Part shown: piece by piece, positions 9,722 through 19,099 of the stretch
Layout of the letters: every line of letters begins with the position of its first letter
Numbering within the stretch: position 1 is the stretch's first letter
DNA from: an uncultured Flavobacteriaceae bacterium
GTDB taxonomy: Bacteria > Bacteroidota > Bacteroidia > Flavobacteriales > Flavobacteriaceae
Assembly (NCBI GenBank): GCA_947488435.1
Contig: CANKZG010000001.1
Span: 186,001 to 250,000 of the forward strand
Direction: 5' to 3'
DNA length: 64,000 nucleotides
Translations under genes and position numbers: made by a program
The notes under the pieces: model-generated
What the model saw: the letters and a program-made list of their open reading frames with translations, nothing else
Told to the model about the DNA's origin: nothing
Database searches by the model: none

Positions 9722-9865
9722 CGCATAGTTCCCTGTTTAGTATTTGCTATAAAACAAAATCAACAGCTCTTTGTAGGTGAAAAATTTACGCTTAACAATC
9801 CATACAAGGGCATACCAACACCATGGTTAAGGGGAACTATTCAGATAACCAGCTGTTGATTGGAA
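9722..9865 (+). ncRNA. Candidate structured RNA or 5' leader with a pseudoknot
   Basis: Paired segments seen by eye: P1 ATAGTTCCC (9725-9733) with GGGAACTAT (9832-9840); P3 9768-9777 with 9800-9810 (8-10 bp, one bulged A); a weaker hairpin at about 9735-9755; and a possible ACCA/TGGT hairpin near 9813-9828. In addition, AATCAACAGCT (9758-9768) inside P1 is exactly complementary to AGCTGTTGATT (9851-9861) outside it. The order is therefore A-B-A'-B', which is an H-type pseudoknot or a two-state switch. A good promoter places the transcript start at the P1 arm. It ends about 30 bases before the next ORF, so it could be a cis-acting leader or a separate small RNA. The family is not recognised. 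Confidence 0.4.
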
Positions 9866-9890
9866 GAGAGGTTTAACAACAGAAATTAAC

Positions 9891-10172
9891 ATGATTAGAA
9901 AAGAGGTTTTTATAGGATTAATTGTTGGCATCATAGCAAACACTTTTGGCACTTTGCTATACATTTTGTTGTTTTCAAAACACGGCATTCAGGAAACGTA
10001 CAACATTGCCGTAAGCGAAGGATATATTGGAAGTCTCCTAGCATTAGGAGCAATTTTAAACTTGATTGCTTTTTTTATTTTTTTACGTTTAAAGAGAGAT
10101 TATAGAGCACGAGGGGTATTAATCGCAACAGTGCTTACGGCATTACTTATCATGTATTACAAAATTTTTTAG
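9891..10172 (+). CDS. Small membrane protein upstream of lpxB, function unknown
   Basis: 93 residues with three predicted membrane segments (about 5-27, 43-64 and 72-91) and a basic loop (RLKRDYRARG). No functional motif is recognised. The stop abuts the lpxB ATG with no spacing, so the two are co-translated and the protein may be linked to envelope lipid synthesis. Its position directly before lpxB is, as far as I recall, conserved in flavobacteria, which supports a real gene. The start ATG follows a purine-rich AT stretch without a clear Shine-Dalgarno sequence. Confidence 0.75.
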   Translation: MIRKEVFIGLIVGIIANTFGTLLYILLFSKHGIQETYNIAVSEGYIGSLLALGAILNLIAFFIFLRLKRDYRARGVLIATVLTALLIMYYKIF

Positions 10173-11285
10173 ATGCGATATTATATCATTGCTGGAGAAG
10201 CATCAGGAGACCTCCATGGGTCCAATTTAATCAAGGCATTAAAAGTCAAAGATACGGCGGCTGATATACGTTGTTGGGGTGGTGATTTAATGCAGCAGGC
10301 TGGTGGAGTGCTTGTAAAGCATTATAAAGAAATGGCTTTTATGGGGTTTATCGAAGTTGTTCGAAATCTTCCTACAGTTTTTAAAAATATACGCTTTTGT
10401 AAATCGGATATTCAAAAGTTTCGTCCAGATGTGCTCATTTTCATTGATTTTTCAGGCTTTAATTTAAGAATTGCGGAGTGGGCCAAACAACAATCCATCA
10501 AAACCAATTATTATATTTCCCCTCAAATATGGGCATCTAGGGAAGGAAGAATTAAAAAAATTAAAAGAGACATCGATGCGATGCATGTGATTTTACCTTT
10601 TGAAAAGGATTTTTATGAAAAAAAGCATAATTATCCTGTACATTTTGTAGGTCATCCACTTATTGATGCCATTGAAAATAGTCCAGCATTAGATGAACCA
10701 TCTTTCCGAGCTGCAAACGGATTGCACATAGATAAACCTATAATTGCCTTACTTCCAGGTAGTAGAAGACAAGAAGTGCAAAAAATGTTGTCTGTCATGC
10801 TATCTGTTACTTCTGATTTTCCCAACTATCAATTTGTTATTGCGGGCGCGCCGAGTTTAGAGAATAGTTTTTACACGTCTTTCTTAGAACATTCAGATAT
10901 TAAATTTGTATCCAATCAGACCTATAATCTTTTAAAGATTTCACATGCAGCTTTGGTAACCAGCGGAACTGCCACCCTAGAAACGGCATTGTATAAAGTT
11001 CCTCAAGTGGTATGCTATCGAGCAAACTGGTTATCCTATCAAATTGCCAAACGGATCATTACATTAGACTATATTTCTTTAGTAAATCTTATCATGGAGA
11101 AGGAAGTAGTTAAAGAGCTCATTCAAGATGAACTAAATACTAAAAATTTAAAAACAGCCTTGTCTTTAATTATAGATGGGGCGCAACGAGAGCAATTATT
11201 GAACGATTACGATTTGCTCTTAAAAAAGCTTGGTGGAAAAGGCGCAAGCGAAAAAACTGCCGCTTTAATTGTGGAAAATGTTTAA
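10173..11285 (+). CDS. lpxB: Lipid-A-disaccharide synthase
   Basis: 370 residues, the normal LpxB length. Hallmarks are the N-terminal 'GEASGDLHGSNLIKAL', 'FIDFSGFNLRIAEWAKQ', 'YYISPQIWASREGRIKKIK', 'VGHPLID' and 'LLPGSRRQEVQKML'. LpxB (GT19) joins UDP-diacylglucosamine and lipid X to make the lipid A disaccharide on the inner face of the inner membrane. The gene begins immediately after the small membrane protein and is followed after 33 bases by the C40 peptidase gene. Confidence 0.96.
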   Translation: MRYYIIAGEASGDLHGSNLIKALKVKDTAADIRCWGGDLMQQAGGVLVKHYKEMAFMGFIEVVRNLPTVFKNIRFCKSDIQKFRPDVLIFIDFSGFNLRIAEWAKQQSIKTNYYISPQIWASREGRIKKIKRDIDAMHVILPFEKDFYEKKHNYPVHFVGHPLIDAIENSPALDEPSFRAANGLHIDKPIIALLPGSRRQEVQKMLSVMLSVTSDFPNYQFVIAGAPSLENSFYTSFLEHSDIKFVSNQTYNLLKISHAALVTSGTATLETALYKVPQVVCYRANWLSYQIAKRIITLDYISLVNLIMEKEVVKELIQDELNTKNLKTALSLIIDGAQREQLLNDYDLLLKKLGGKGASEKTAALIVENV

Positions 11286-11318
11286 ATTTGATATCCAAGA
11301 ATATTCTCATTTGCTTGG

Positions 11319-11861
11319 ATGCTTCGAAAAATACCTTATTTACTGCTTTTTTTATGTATTACTAGCTGTATAGTTAAGAAGAAAACTACCTATGGTAAAG
11401 AACGTAAAGTTCGGGTTGCGGCATCTGAAGAAATAAGCAAGGATAAACCTTCAGCAACAACTGAATCAACTACGTTTTCCACAGCAGATAATATTATTAG
11501 TACTGCTCTTACTTTTTCGGGAGTGCGTTACAAATATGGTGGCAGTTCAAAAAAAGGAATGGATTGTTCTGGTCTTCTATATGTCTCTTTTCAAAAACAC
11601 GAAGTTCCTTTGCCTCGCGTATCTTATGACATGGCCAAACAAGGAAAAAACATTAAAATAAAGCAAGTAACCAAAGGGGATTTACTTTTTTTTAAAACAG
11701 AAAAAACGGCAAAGCGAATAAATCATGTTGGGCTAGTCGTTTCAGTAGATGGGGATGACATTAAATTTATTCATGCCACTTCTTCTCGCGGAGTTATTGT
11801 CTCTTCTTTAAAAGAAGGGTATTGGAATTACGCTTTTGTAAAAGCTACTCGGGTTTTGTAA
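11319..11861 (+). CDS. NlpC/P60 (C40) cell-wall peptidase, lipoprotein
   Basis: 180 residues: lipoprotein signal ('LCITSC', Cys near 17), a short charged linker (about 20-60) and an NlpC/P60 domain. Catalytic residues are visible: Cys in 'GMDCSGLLYVSF', His in 'NHVGLVVS' and a third polar residue in 'FIHATSSRGV'. These enzymes cut peptide stems of peptidoglycan, typically gamma-D-Glu-diaminopimelate bonds, and this one should sit in the envelope as a lipoprotein. It lies between lpxB and comEC, probably in one transcript. Confidence 0.88.
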   Translation: MLRKIPYLLLFLCITSCIVKKKTTYGKERKVRVAASEEISKDKPSATTESTTFSTADNIISTALTFSGVRYKYGGSSKKGMDCSGLLYVSFQKHEVPLPRVSYDMAKQGKNIKIKQVTKGDLLFFKTEKTAKRINHVGLVVSVDGDDIKFIHATSSRGVIVSSLKEGYWNYAFVKATRVL

Positions 11862-11863
11862 CT

Positions 11864-13897
11864 ATGGGATTGTTACGATTTTTACCTATTCAGTTAGCGT
11901 TTTGCCTAATTTTTGGAATACTAATGGGGAAATATATTGCTCTAGACTACCTAGTTTCGGGCTACCTTATTCTTTTGGGTCTGATAGTTTTAGGACTGTT
12001 TTTATATTTCAAAAAAAACTTAAAATCTATCTTTTTTGGGATTGTAACATGGACCACCATGTGTCTTATCGGGATGTTTGTTGTTTCACTTTCTCAGCCA
12101 CAAAACAATCCCAATCATTATACACAAAAGAGTTTTGAAAAAGAAGCCGTTTGGACTGTTAAAATAAAGGCTAAATTAAAATCAAACTCCTATTCAGATC
12201 GATATATTGTTTGGGTTAAATCTCTTGTCAACCAACCGGTAACGGGAAAAATGCTGCTTAGTGTTACCAAAGACACTTCACAACTGCAATTTCGTGTTGA
12301 TGAGGAATTCATGATCTATAGCCAAGTTCAAGAACTGAACGCCGCACTAAATCCCCATGAATTTGATTACAAAAGGTATATGGAAAACCTTGGAGTTTTC
12401 CACCAATTATCAATTTCTAAAAACCGGTATAAAAAGCGGTTGAAAACCAACAGAACTATATATGGAATAGCTGCTTCCTTTCGAAAAAAAATCGTAAATA
12501 CCCTCAAAAACAACGGAATTCAAGGAGAAGCTTTAGCTATTATTCAAGCCCTACTTTTAGGACAACGTAATGATATTGATATAAATACGTATAACAACTA
12601 TAAGGAAGCTGGTGCTATCCATATTCTAGCGGTTTCAGGACTACACATTGGTGTTTTATTATTAATCTTACAGTTCTTATTCAAACCTTTAGAAAGGGTT
12701 CCTAAAGGACAAACTTTTAAACTCGTTATCATTCTCCTGTTATTGTGGGGTTTTGCCGTAATTGCAGGCCTTTCACCATCGGTAGTGCGAGCAGTAACTA
12801 TGTTTTCTTTTATAGCATATGCACAACATTTAAATAGACCCACCAATACAGTTAACATTTTAGCCCTATCATTGATGGCTATACTACTGCTAAAACCTTC
12901 ATTTCTTTTTGAAGTAGGTTTTCAGATGAGTTATGCCGCGGTATTTGCAATTGTATGGGTCTACCCGATACTTCAAAGATTATGGTATCCAACAAACTGG
13001 ATGGTAAAACAACTATGGCAACTACTTTCTATAAGTTTAGCCGCACAATTGGGCGTTCTTCCTCTAGGTCTTTTCTATTTTCATCAATTTCCTGGACTGT
13101 TTTTTGTTTCTAATCTTATTGTAGTTCCATTTCTTGGTTTTCTTTTGATTATGGGCATATTGCTAATTAGTCTGGCTTTAGCAAATCTTTTACCAAACTT
13201 TTTAGGTGTTATTTATACCTACTTAATTGATTTAATGAACGCTATTATCGCGTGGATAGCAAATCAAGAAGCTTTTATTTTACGTGAAATCTCATTTGAC
13301 GCCATACAATTGGGTTTAAGTTATATTCTAATCTTTGGAGTAATACTAACATTATCGCATAGATCATTTAAGCATATTTCCCTATTGCTTTTTGGAATTA
13401 TAAGTCTTCAAGGATATGGCTTAATCACTCTTTATCAAACCCAGCATAAAAGGGAGTTTTTGGTAGTACATAAAAGTAGAAACACGGTACTGTTTGATCG
13501 GAATGGACAAAATTTAAATATTATTACTGCAGATAGCGCATCTTTGGGCACTCTAGTTTCAAACTACAAGATTGGGGAACGTATTGCAAATATAACTTAT
13601 GCTACAATGCAGCATAACTATATATTGATGGACAAAAGAATTGTAATACTAGATAGCAGCGGTGTTTATCTTCCCACTACAAAGAATGCTGACGTGTTGC
13701 TACTAACACAATCCCCAAAAATTCATTTAGAACAACTTATTTCCGAACTGCAACCAAAATTAGTTATTGCAGATGGAAGTAATTATCCGAGCTTTGTTAC
13801 CCGTTGGAAAACTACATGTTTAGCTAAAAAAATCCCTTTTCACGATACTCGTAAAAAGGGAGCTTATCAACTAAATGTTTTAAAACAAATTCAATAA
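11864..13897 (+). CDS. comEC: ComEC/Rec2-family DNA uptake channel, without the metallo-hydrolase domain
   Basis: 677 residues from the ATG at 11864. An in-frame start at 11822 lies inside the C40 gene and would add 14 residues before MGLLRFLPIQLAF, so it is rejected. Order: two or three N-terminal membrane segments, an extracellular DUF4131-like domain (about 60-190), then the multi-pass ComEC 'competence' domain, including 'AGAIHILAVSGLHIGVLLLI' and 'GLSPSVVRAVTMF'. ComEC forms the inner-membrane channel for single-stranded DNA in natural transformation. The C-terminal 150 residues look like a reduced beta fold, and I see no HxHxDH metal site. Confidence 0.88.
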   Translation: MGLLRFLPIQLAFCLIFGILMGKYIALDYLVSGYLILLGLIVLGLFLYFKKNLKSIFFGIVTWTTMCLIGMFVVSLSQPQNNPNHYTQKSFEKEAVWTVKIKAKLKSNSYSDRYIVWVKSLVNQPVTGKMLLSVTKDTSQLQFRVDEEFMIYSQVQELNAALNPHEFDYKRYMENLGVFHQLSISKNRYKKRLKTNRTIYGIAASFRKKIVNTLKNNGIQGEALAIIQALLLGQRNDIDINTYNNYKEAGAIHILAVSGLHIGVLLLILQFLFKPLERVPKGQTFKLVIILLLLWGFAVIAGLSPSVVRAVTMFSFIAYAQHLNRPTNTVNILALSLMAILLLKPSFLFEVGFQMSYAAVFAIVWVYPILQRLWYPTNWMVKQLWQLLSISLAAQLGVLPLGLFYFHQFPGLFFVSNLIVVPFLGFLLIMGILLISLALANLLPNFLGVIYTYLIDLMNAIIAWIANQEAFILREISFDAIQLGLSYILIFGVILTLSHRSFKHISLLLFGIISLQGYGLITLYQTQHKREFLVVHKSRNTVLFDRNGQNLNIITADSASLGTLVSNYKIGERIANITYATMQHNYILMDKRIVILDSSGVYLPTTKNADVLLLTQSPKIHLEQLISELQPKLVIADGSNYPSFVTRWKTTCLAKKIPFHDTRKKGAYQLNVLKQIQ

Positions 13898-13900
13898 ATC

Positions 13901-15436
13901 TTAGTCTTTTTCTATTAACACTTCTCCATCTTCAGCACCATGAGTTAATCTTTTTAGCGGCTTAATAAGTAATACTACCAACAATCCAAATAAGGTTGCA
14001 AAAATAAATAATCCTCCAAATATTTTGAGTTCCCCAGCTTTTGATGCACTTTCTCCAACGATACCAGCTACTTTATTACCGAGTCCTGTTGCAGCCCAAT
14101 ATACGCCCATCATTAATGCCATATATCTTGCTGGTGCTAATTTGGTGAAAAATGATAAGGATACTGGAGAAAGTGAAAGCTCTCCTATCGTATGAAAAAG
14201 ATAAGCCAAAACCAACCAATACATCGCAGAACTACCATTACTTTCATATTCCATAGAAGCCAAAACCATATAAACAAAACCAACCCCCATAATTATGGTT
14301 CCAATTCCCATTTTAAATAGCGAAGAAGCTTCGCCTCCTTTGAGTTTTCTTTTAGCCCAAATATTTGCTACCAAAACCGCAAACAGAATAATAAATCCTG
14401 CATTTGCCCCTTGAAACCAGGCAGCAGGAACTTCCCAACCCCATAAAATACGGTCTGTTTTTTGTTGCGCATACAAGTTCATTAGACCTCCCATTTGCTC
14501 AAAACATCCCCAAAAAACTATTACGATTAATAAGGAAAGTAACAAAACAATATACCTGTCTTTTTCAACTTTACCATTGAGGTTTTTGTAAATCATCATC
14601 ATCATACCCGTGGTAAGAGAAATAAATATAAAAAGTGCTCCATACCCCCAATGATCTGCACCTTCGAAAGTGAAACCAGCATAAACCGACAATGCCAACA
14701 GTACTACAACAATGCTCAATTGTAAAGGCGATCTTAACAATTGACTAAACAAGCTTCCCAAACTAATATCTGAAGACTTCTCTTCAACAGTTGGCGCATT
14801 TCCTACATGAACAAGATAACGTTGTCCATAGAGGTATACAAAAAAGCCTAGTAACATTCCTATTCCGGCCAATCCAAAACCATAATGCCATCCGTAAAAC
14901 TTGGCTACCAAACCTACAGATAAAGAAGCCAAAAACGAACCTAAATTTATTCCAACATAAAAAATACTAAACCCCTTATCACGGCGAATGTCTTTATCTT
15001 TATATAGACCTCCTACCATAGTTGAGATATTTGGCTTTAACATTCCAACACCTAAAATCACTAATCCTAGACCTGAAAAATAAGCCCAAAGCGCATCAAT
15101 TGCCAAAGTTCCATGACCTGCTACTAATAAAAGTGCTCCTATCATAACCGCTTTTTTCTGGCCAATCAGGCGATCTGCAATTAACCCTCCAGGAATACTC
15201 ATTACATAGACCAACATGGTATACCAGCCATATAGCGCAAGTGCTTCTCCTTCAAGCCACCCTAATCCACTTTGCACGTCATTTTCTAAAGTTCTAGCCG
15301 TCATGTAAAGTACCAGCAACGCTCGCATGCCATAATAGGAAAAACGTTCCCACATTTCTGTGAAAAATAGAACATACAATCCTACCGGATGTCCAAAAAG
15401 TTCTTTTTGATGTACTGGTTTTGTTGAATCAGTCAT
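13901..15436 (-). CDS. POT/PTR-family proton-coupled oligopeptide transporter
   Basis: 511 residues with 12-14 membrane segments. Family signatures: the proton-coupling ExxER motif in 'FTEMWERFSYYGMRALLVL' near the N-terminus, the MFS loop 'GGLIADRLIGQKKA', and 'FSIFYVGINLGSF'. POT transporters import di- and tripeptides with protons across the inner membrane. The DPP-IV gene lies 13 bases upstream on the same strand, so an extracytoplasmic dipeptidyl peptidase and its dipeptide importer are made together. The gene ends 3 bases from the convergent comEC stop. Confidence 0.93.
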   Translation of the reverse strand: MTDSTKPVHQKELFGHPVGLYVLFFTEMWERFSYYGMRALLVLYMTARTLENDVQSGLGWLEGEALALYGWYTMLVYVMSIPGGLIADRLIGQKKAVMIGALLLVAGHGTLAIDALWAYFSGLGLVILGVGMLKPNISTMVGGLYKDKDIRRDKGFSIFYVGINLGSFLASLSVGLVAKFYGWHYGFGLAGIGMLLGFFVYLYGQRYLVHVGNAPTVEEKSSDISLGSLFSQLLRSPLQLSIVVVLLALSVYAGFTFEGADHWGYGALFIFISLTTGMMMMIYKNLNGKVEKDRYIVLLLSLLIVIVFWGCFEQMGGLMNLYAQQKTDRILWGWEVPAAWFQGANAGFIILFAVLVANIWAKRKLKGGEASSLFKMGIGTIIMGVGFVYMVLASMEYESNGSSAMYWLVLAYLFHTIGELSLSPVSLSFFTKLAPARYMALMMGVYWAATGLGNKVAGIVGESASKAGELKIFGGLFIFATLFGLLVVLLIKPLKRLTHGAEDGEVLIEKD

Positions 15437-15449
15437 AATAGTTGGTTTA

Positions 15450-17612
15450 TTATAAATTAGCTTTAATAAAATTGGTCATTTTGGTATACAACTGCAATCT
15501 TGTATTTCCACCACGAATGCTGTGACTTTTATCGGGATAAATCGCCATATCAAATTCTTTATTCGCCTGTACAAGTGCTTCAACCATTCTCATGGTATTT
15601 TGTACATGCACGTTATCGTCTCCAGAACCATGAATTAAAAGGTATTTTCCTTTCAACAATTCAGGATAATTAAAAGGGGAATTATCATCATATCCACTGG
15701 CATTTTCCTGAGGCGTTTGCATATATCGTTCCGTATATACCGTATCGTAGAAGCGCCAACTGGTTACTGGAGCAACGGCAATCGCCATTTCAAAAACGTC
15801 ATTCCCTTTTAAAATACAATTCGTTGACATAAAACCACCATAACTCCAACCCCATATTCCAGTTCTTTCAGCATCAATAAATGGCAACTTACTCAACTCT
15901 TTTGCAGCTGTAATTTGATCTTCAACTTCATATTTTCCCAATTCTTTCTGGGTAACTTTTTTAAAATCTCGTCCTTTTAAACCTGTTCCTCTACCGTCAA
16001 CACAAGCAATAACATAGCCTTCCGATGCTAATAGCTGATACCAATAGTCATTGGAATTATGCCAATTATTAGATACCATTTGAGATCCTGGTCCGCTATA
16101 TTGGAACATAAAAAGCGGGTATTTTTTAGATGGATCAAAATCTTTAGGTTTGATCATCCACATATTTAAATTATTCCCATTTATGTTTATTGAAGAAAAT
16201 TCCTTAGGGCTTATTTCATAACCGGACAATTTATTTAGCAGCGCCTGATTATTTTTAATCTCCTTTAGTTTAGTTCCGCTAGAAGCATCATGCAAACTAA
16301 ACGTTGGCGGCGTAGTTGCGTTTGAAAAAGTATTGATAAAATAGGTAAAATCAGCACTGAAAGCTCCACGATTAGTTCCTTCGCTCGTCGTTAAACGCTT
16401 CTTCCTCTTACCCGTTTTGCTAATACTGTAAACATTCCTATTGATTGCGCCATTTTCCGAAGATTGATAATAGATACTACCTCTCTTTTTATCATATCCA
16501 TAATAACGTGTTACTTCCCATGCACCCTTGGTTATCTGACGCTTCAGTTCTCCTGAATTTGAATGCAGATAGATATGATTATATCCGTCTTTTTCACTGG
16601 TCCAAATAAAACTATCATCTGCTAAGAAGGTAAGATCATTCGTTACATCTACATATGCTGCATCTTGCTCTTCCAAAAGTAAAGTGACCGTATTATTACT
16701 TGCATCTATTCGCTGTAATTTCAAAAGATTTTGGTGTCTATTTAGGGTTTGAACACTAAGATGATTGCTCGCATTCATCCATTGTATCCTTGGAATATAA
16801 TAAGGGTTTCCTAAATCGACTTTAGTTATCTCCGAAGAGGCTACATTAATTAAATGTAAAGACACTTTGGCATTCTCCTCTCCCGCTTTAGGGTATTTAA
16901 AAACATTTTGTTTCTGGTATAGTTCTTTCCCATAAATATCCATAGAGAACTCGGGGACGTTGGTCTCATCAAAACGCAAAAATGCTATTTTACTTCCATC
17001 ACTATTCCAAGCAAAGGCTTTTACAAAGCCAAACTCCTCTTCATAAACCCAGTCCGTAACACCATTAATTATGCTATTTTTCTTTCCATCATTAGTAAGT
17101 TGCTGTGTATTTTCGGTAGCGATATTGAAGATATATATATTATTTTCCCATACATAAGCCACCTGTTTCCCATCTGGAGAAAATGAAGGTTCTTGTATTT
17201 TATGTTCAGAGATTTTAGTGGTGCTTTTGTTACTAAGATCATAGACGTAATAAATACCAAGTCTTGATCTACGAAAAATAGGTTCTACTTCTGTGGCTAA
17301 TAACAATCTAGATTCGTCTTCACTGAAGGTATAGGATGAAAAATCTGAAATATCATCTAAATCAGCCGAAGAAACAATTGTTTCTAATTGCTGTTGTGTA
17401 TCATAGGAATACTTATCTAAAGTTCGTGTACCATCTTCAGCAAGATTTAGCACTGCATATTCTTTTCCATTGCTCAAAGATCGTAATACATCTAGTCCTT
17501 CCGTAGCAAAAGTACCGTTCCATATTTCTGCTAACTCGATTGGTTTCTCTTGAGCCCTTAATACGCTAATACTTCCAATAAGAAAAAGTACTGCAACTGT
17601 TATTTGTTTCAT
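15450..17612 (-). CDS. Dipeptidyl peptidase IV (S9B prolyl oligopeptidase family)
   Basis: 720 residues from the ATG at 17612, which begins MKQITVAVLFLIG and gives a clean signal peptide ending Leu-Arg-Ala-Gln. An in-frame start at 17693 would add a second hydrophobic stretch and is disfavoured. N-terminal eight-bladed propeller (about 30-450), then the alpha/beta-hydrolase domain with nucleophile Ser590 in 'GWSYGG', the Asp in 'HGSGDDNVH' and the His in 'PDKSHSI'. It releases dipeptides (X-Pro or X-Ala) from peptide N-termini in the periplasm, feeding the POT transporter encoded just downstream. Confidence 0.92.
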   Translation of the reverse strand: MKQITVAVLFLIGSISVLRAQEKPIELAEIWNGTFATEGLDVLRSLSNGKEYAVLNLAEDGTRTLDKYSYDTQQQLETIVSSADLDDISDFSSYTFSEDESRLLLATEVEPIFRRSRLGIYYVYDLSNKSTTKISEHKIQEPSFSPDGKQVAYVWENNIYIFNIATENTQQLTNDGKKNSIINGVTDWVYEEEFGFVKAFAWNSDGSKIAFLRFDETNVPEFSMDIYGKELYQKQNVFKYPKAGEENAKVSLHLINVASSEITKVDLGNPYYIPRIQWMNASNHLSVQTLNRHQNLLKLQRIDASNNTVTLLLEEQDAAYVDVTNDLTFLADDSFIWTSEKDGYNHIYLHSNSGELKRQITKGAWEVTRYYGYDKKRGSIYYQSSENGAINRNVYSISKTGKRKKRLTTSEGTNRGAFSADFTYFINTFSNATTPPTFSLHDASSGTKLKEIKNNQALLNKLSGYEISPKEFSSININGNNLNMWMIKPKDFDPSKKYPLFMFQYSGPGSQMVSNNWHNSNDYWYQLLASEGYVIACVDGRGTGLKGRDFKKVTQKELGKYEVEDQITAAKELSKLPFIDAERTGIWGWSYGGFMSTNCILKGNDVFEMAIAVAPVTSWRFYDTVYTERYMQTPQENASGYDDNSPFNYPELLKGKYLLIHGSGDDNVHVQNTMRMVEALVQANKEFDMAIYPDKSHSIRGGNTRLQLYTKMTNFIKANL

Positions 17613-17751
17613 AAAATGCAAAAAATGTTTAAAATATGCCAAGTTTACTAATAATTTCATTAAAAAAGCAAGCTTTAAACTTAAAATATGCAAAGATTGA
17701 TCATTTGCTAGGTTTGGTTCGCTCGTGTTAACAGTTTATTAGGGTAATGTG

Positions 17752-17759
17752 TATCTTTG
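17752..17759 (+). promoter_or_regulatory. -7 promoter element of the HMG-CoA reductase gene
   Basis: TATCTTTG is an exact match to TAnnTTTG, 21 bases before the chosen ATG at 17780. The -33 element is weak (GTTA near 17727-17730). If used, transcription begins near 17765, downstream of the in-frame ATG at 17747, which supports the shorter protein start. Confidence 0.5.
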
Positions 17760-17779
17760 AAATTACTAAACCATGCTAC

Positions 17780-19099
17780 ATGACCGCTTCCGTAAAGGGA
17801 TTCTCCAAACTTTCAAAAACTCAAAAAATTGATTGGATTGCGCAACACTACACACATGATCCAGAAGCAACTAAAACTATTTTAAGGCAATATTGGAATT
17901 CAGATCTTGAATTGCAGCGCTTACATGATGAATTTATTGAAAATACACTAACAAACTACTATTTACCACTGGGTATAGCTCCTAACTTTTTAATCAACAA
18001 TAGTTATTACGCTATTCCTATGGCTATTGAAGAAAGTTCCGTAGTAGCTGCAGCCAGTAAAGCTGCAAAATTTTGGGAAACAAGAGGTGGGTTTAAAACT
18101 AAAATTATTGGTACCGAAAAAGTGGGGCAAGTACATTTTATATTTCCAGGTAGCTATCAAAAATTAACTGCTTTTTTTACTACAATAAAGGGGAATCTTG
18201 TTTCTGCTGCTAAGACAATCACACAAAATATGGAAAAACGCGGTGGTGGGATTACCGCTATCGAATTAAGAGATAAAACTCATTTAATAGCAAATTACTA
18301 CCAACTGCATTGCACTTTTGAAACTCAGGATGCAATGGGAGCAAATTTTATTAATTCCTGTTTAGAGCAATTTGCAGAAACATTAAAAGCTGAAGCACAG
18401 CAGTATTCACTTTTCAGTGCGGAAGAAAAGGAGATTGATGTGGTAATGAGCATCTTATCCAATTATGTACCCAGATGTTTGGTTCGCGCTGAAGTCTCAT
18501 GTCCAATAGCAAATTTACAGGAAGATACTGCGATTTCACCTGAAGAATTTGCACAAAAAATGATTCAAGCCGTTCAAATCGCTCAAGTGGAACCTTTTAG
18601 AGCAGTGACACATAATAAAGGTATTATGAATGGCATTGATGCGGTAATTCTAGCTACCGGTAATGATTTTAGGGCTGTAGAAGCAGGAGTACATGCATAT
18701 GCAGCAAGAAACGGATCTTATCGCAGTCTTACGGATGCAAGTGTTGAAAATGGTATTTTTAAATTTTGGCTGGAACTGCCGCTGGCGTTAGGAACTGTAG
18801 GAGGGTTAACAAGGCTTCATCCTTTAGTTAAACTCGCTTTGGAGATCTTACAAAAACCTTCAGCTAAAGAACTTATGGAAATTGTTGCTGTTGCGGGACT
18901 CGCGCAAAACTTTGCCGCTCTGCGATCATTGGTAACAACGGGTATACAACAAGGTCATATGAAAATGCACTTGCTAAACATTCTTAATCAGTTGGGAGCC
19001 TCAACAGCAGAAAAAGAGGTATTGATTAATCATTTTAAAACAAACACTGTGTCACATAATGCAGCTTTAGAGGCCCTACATCAATTACGAAGTTCATAA
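17780..19099 (+). CDS. Class II (degradative-type) hydroxymethylglutaryl-CoA reductase
   Basis: 439 residues from the ATG at 17780 (MTASVKGFSKLSKTQK), a family-like N-terminus. The in-frame ATG at 17747 lies upstream of the likely transcription start. Class II features: 'NNSYYAIPMAIEESSVVAAAS' region with the catalytic Glu, 'ATGNDFRAVEAGVHAYA' and 'LPLALGTVGGLTRLHPL'. The enzyme interconverts HMG-CoA and mevalonate. In flavobacteria the class II form serves isoprenoid synthesis through the mevalonate route despite the 'degradative' name. The stop overlaps the GHMP kinase ATG by one base. Confidence 0.93.
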   Translation: MTASVKGFSKLSKTQKIDWIAQHYTHDPEATKTILRQYWNSDLELQRLHDEFIENTLTNYYLPLGIAPNFLINNSYYAIPMAIEESSVVAAASKAAKFWETRGGFKTKIIGTEKVGQVHFIFPGSYQKLTAFFTTIKGNLVSAAKTITQNMEKRGGGITAIELRDKTHLIANYYQLHCTFETQDAMGANFINSCLEQFAETLKAEAQQYSLFSAEEKEIDVVMSILSNYVPRCLVRAEVSCPIANLQEDTAISPEEFAQKMIQAVQIAQVEPFRAVTHNKGIMNGIDAVILATGNDFRAVEAGVHAYAARNGSYRSLTDASVENGIFKFWLELPLALGTVGGLTRLHPLVKLALEILQKPSAKELMEIVAVAGLAQNFAALRSLVTTGIQQGHMKMHLLNILNQLGASTAEKEVLINHFKTNTVSHNAALEALHQLRSS

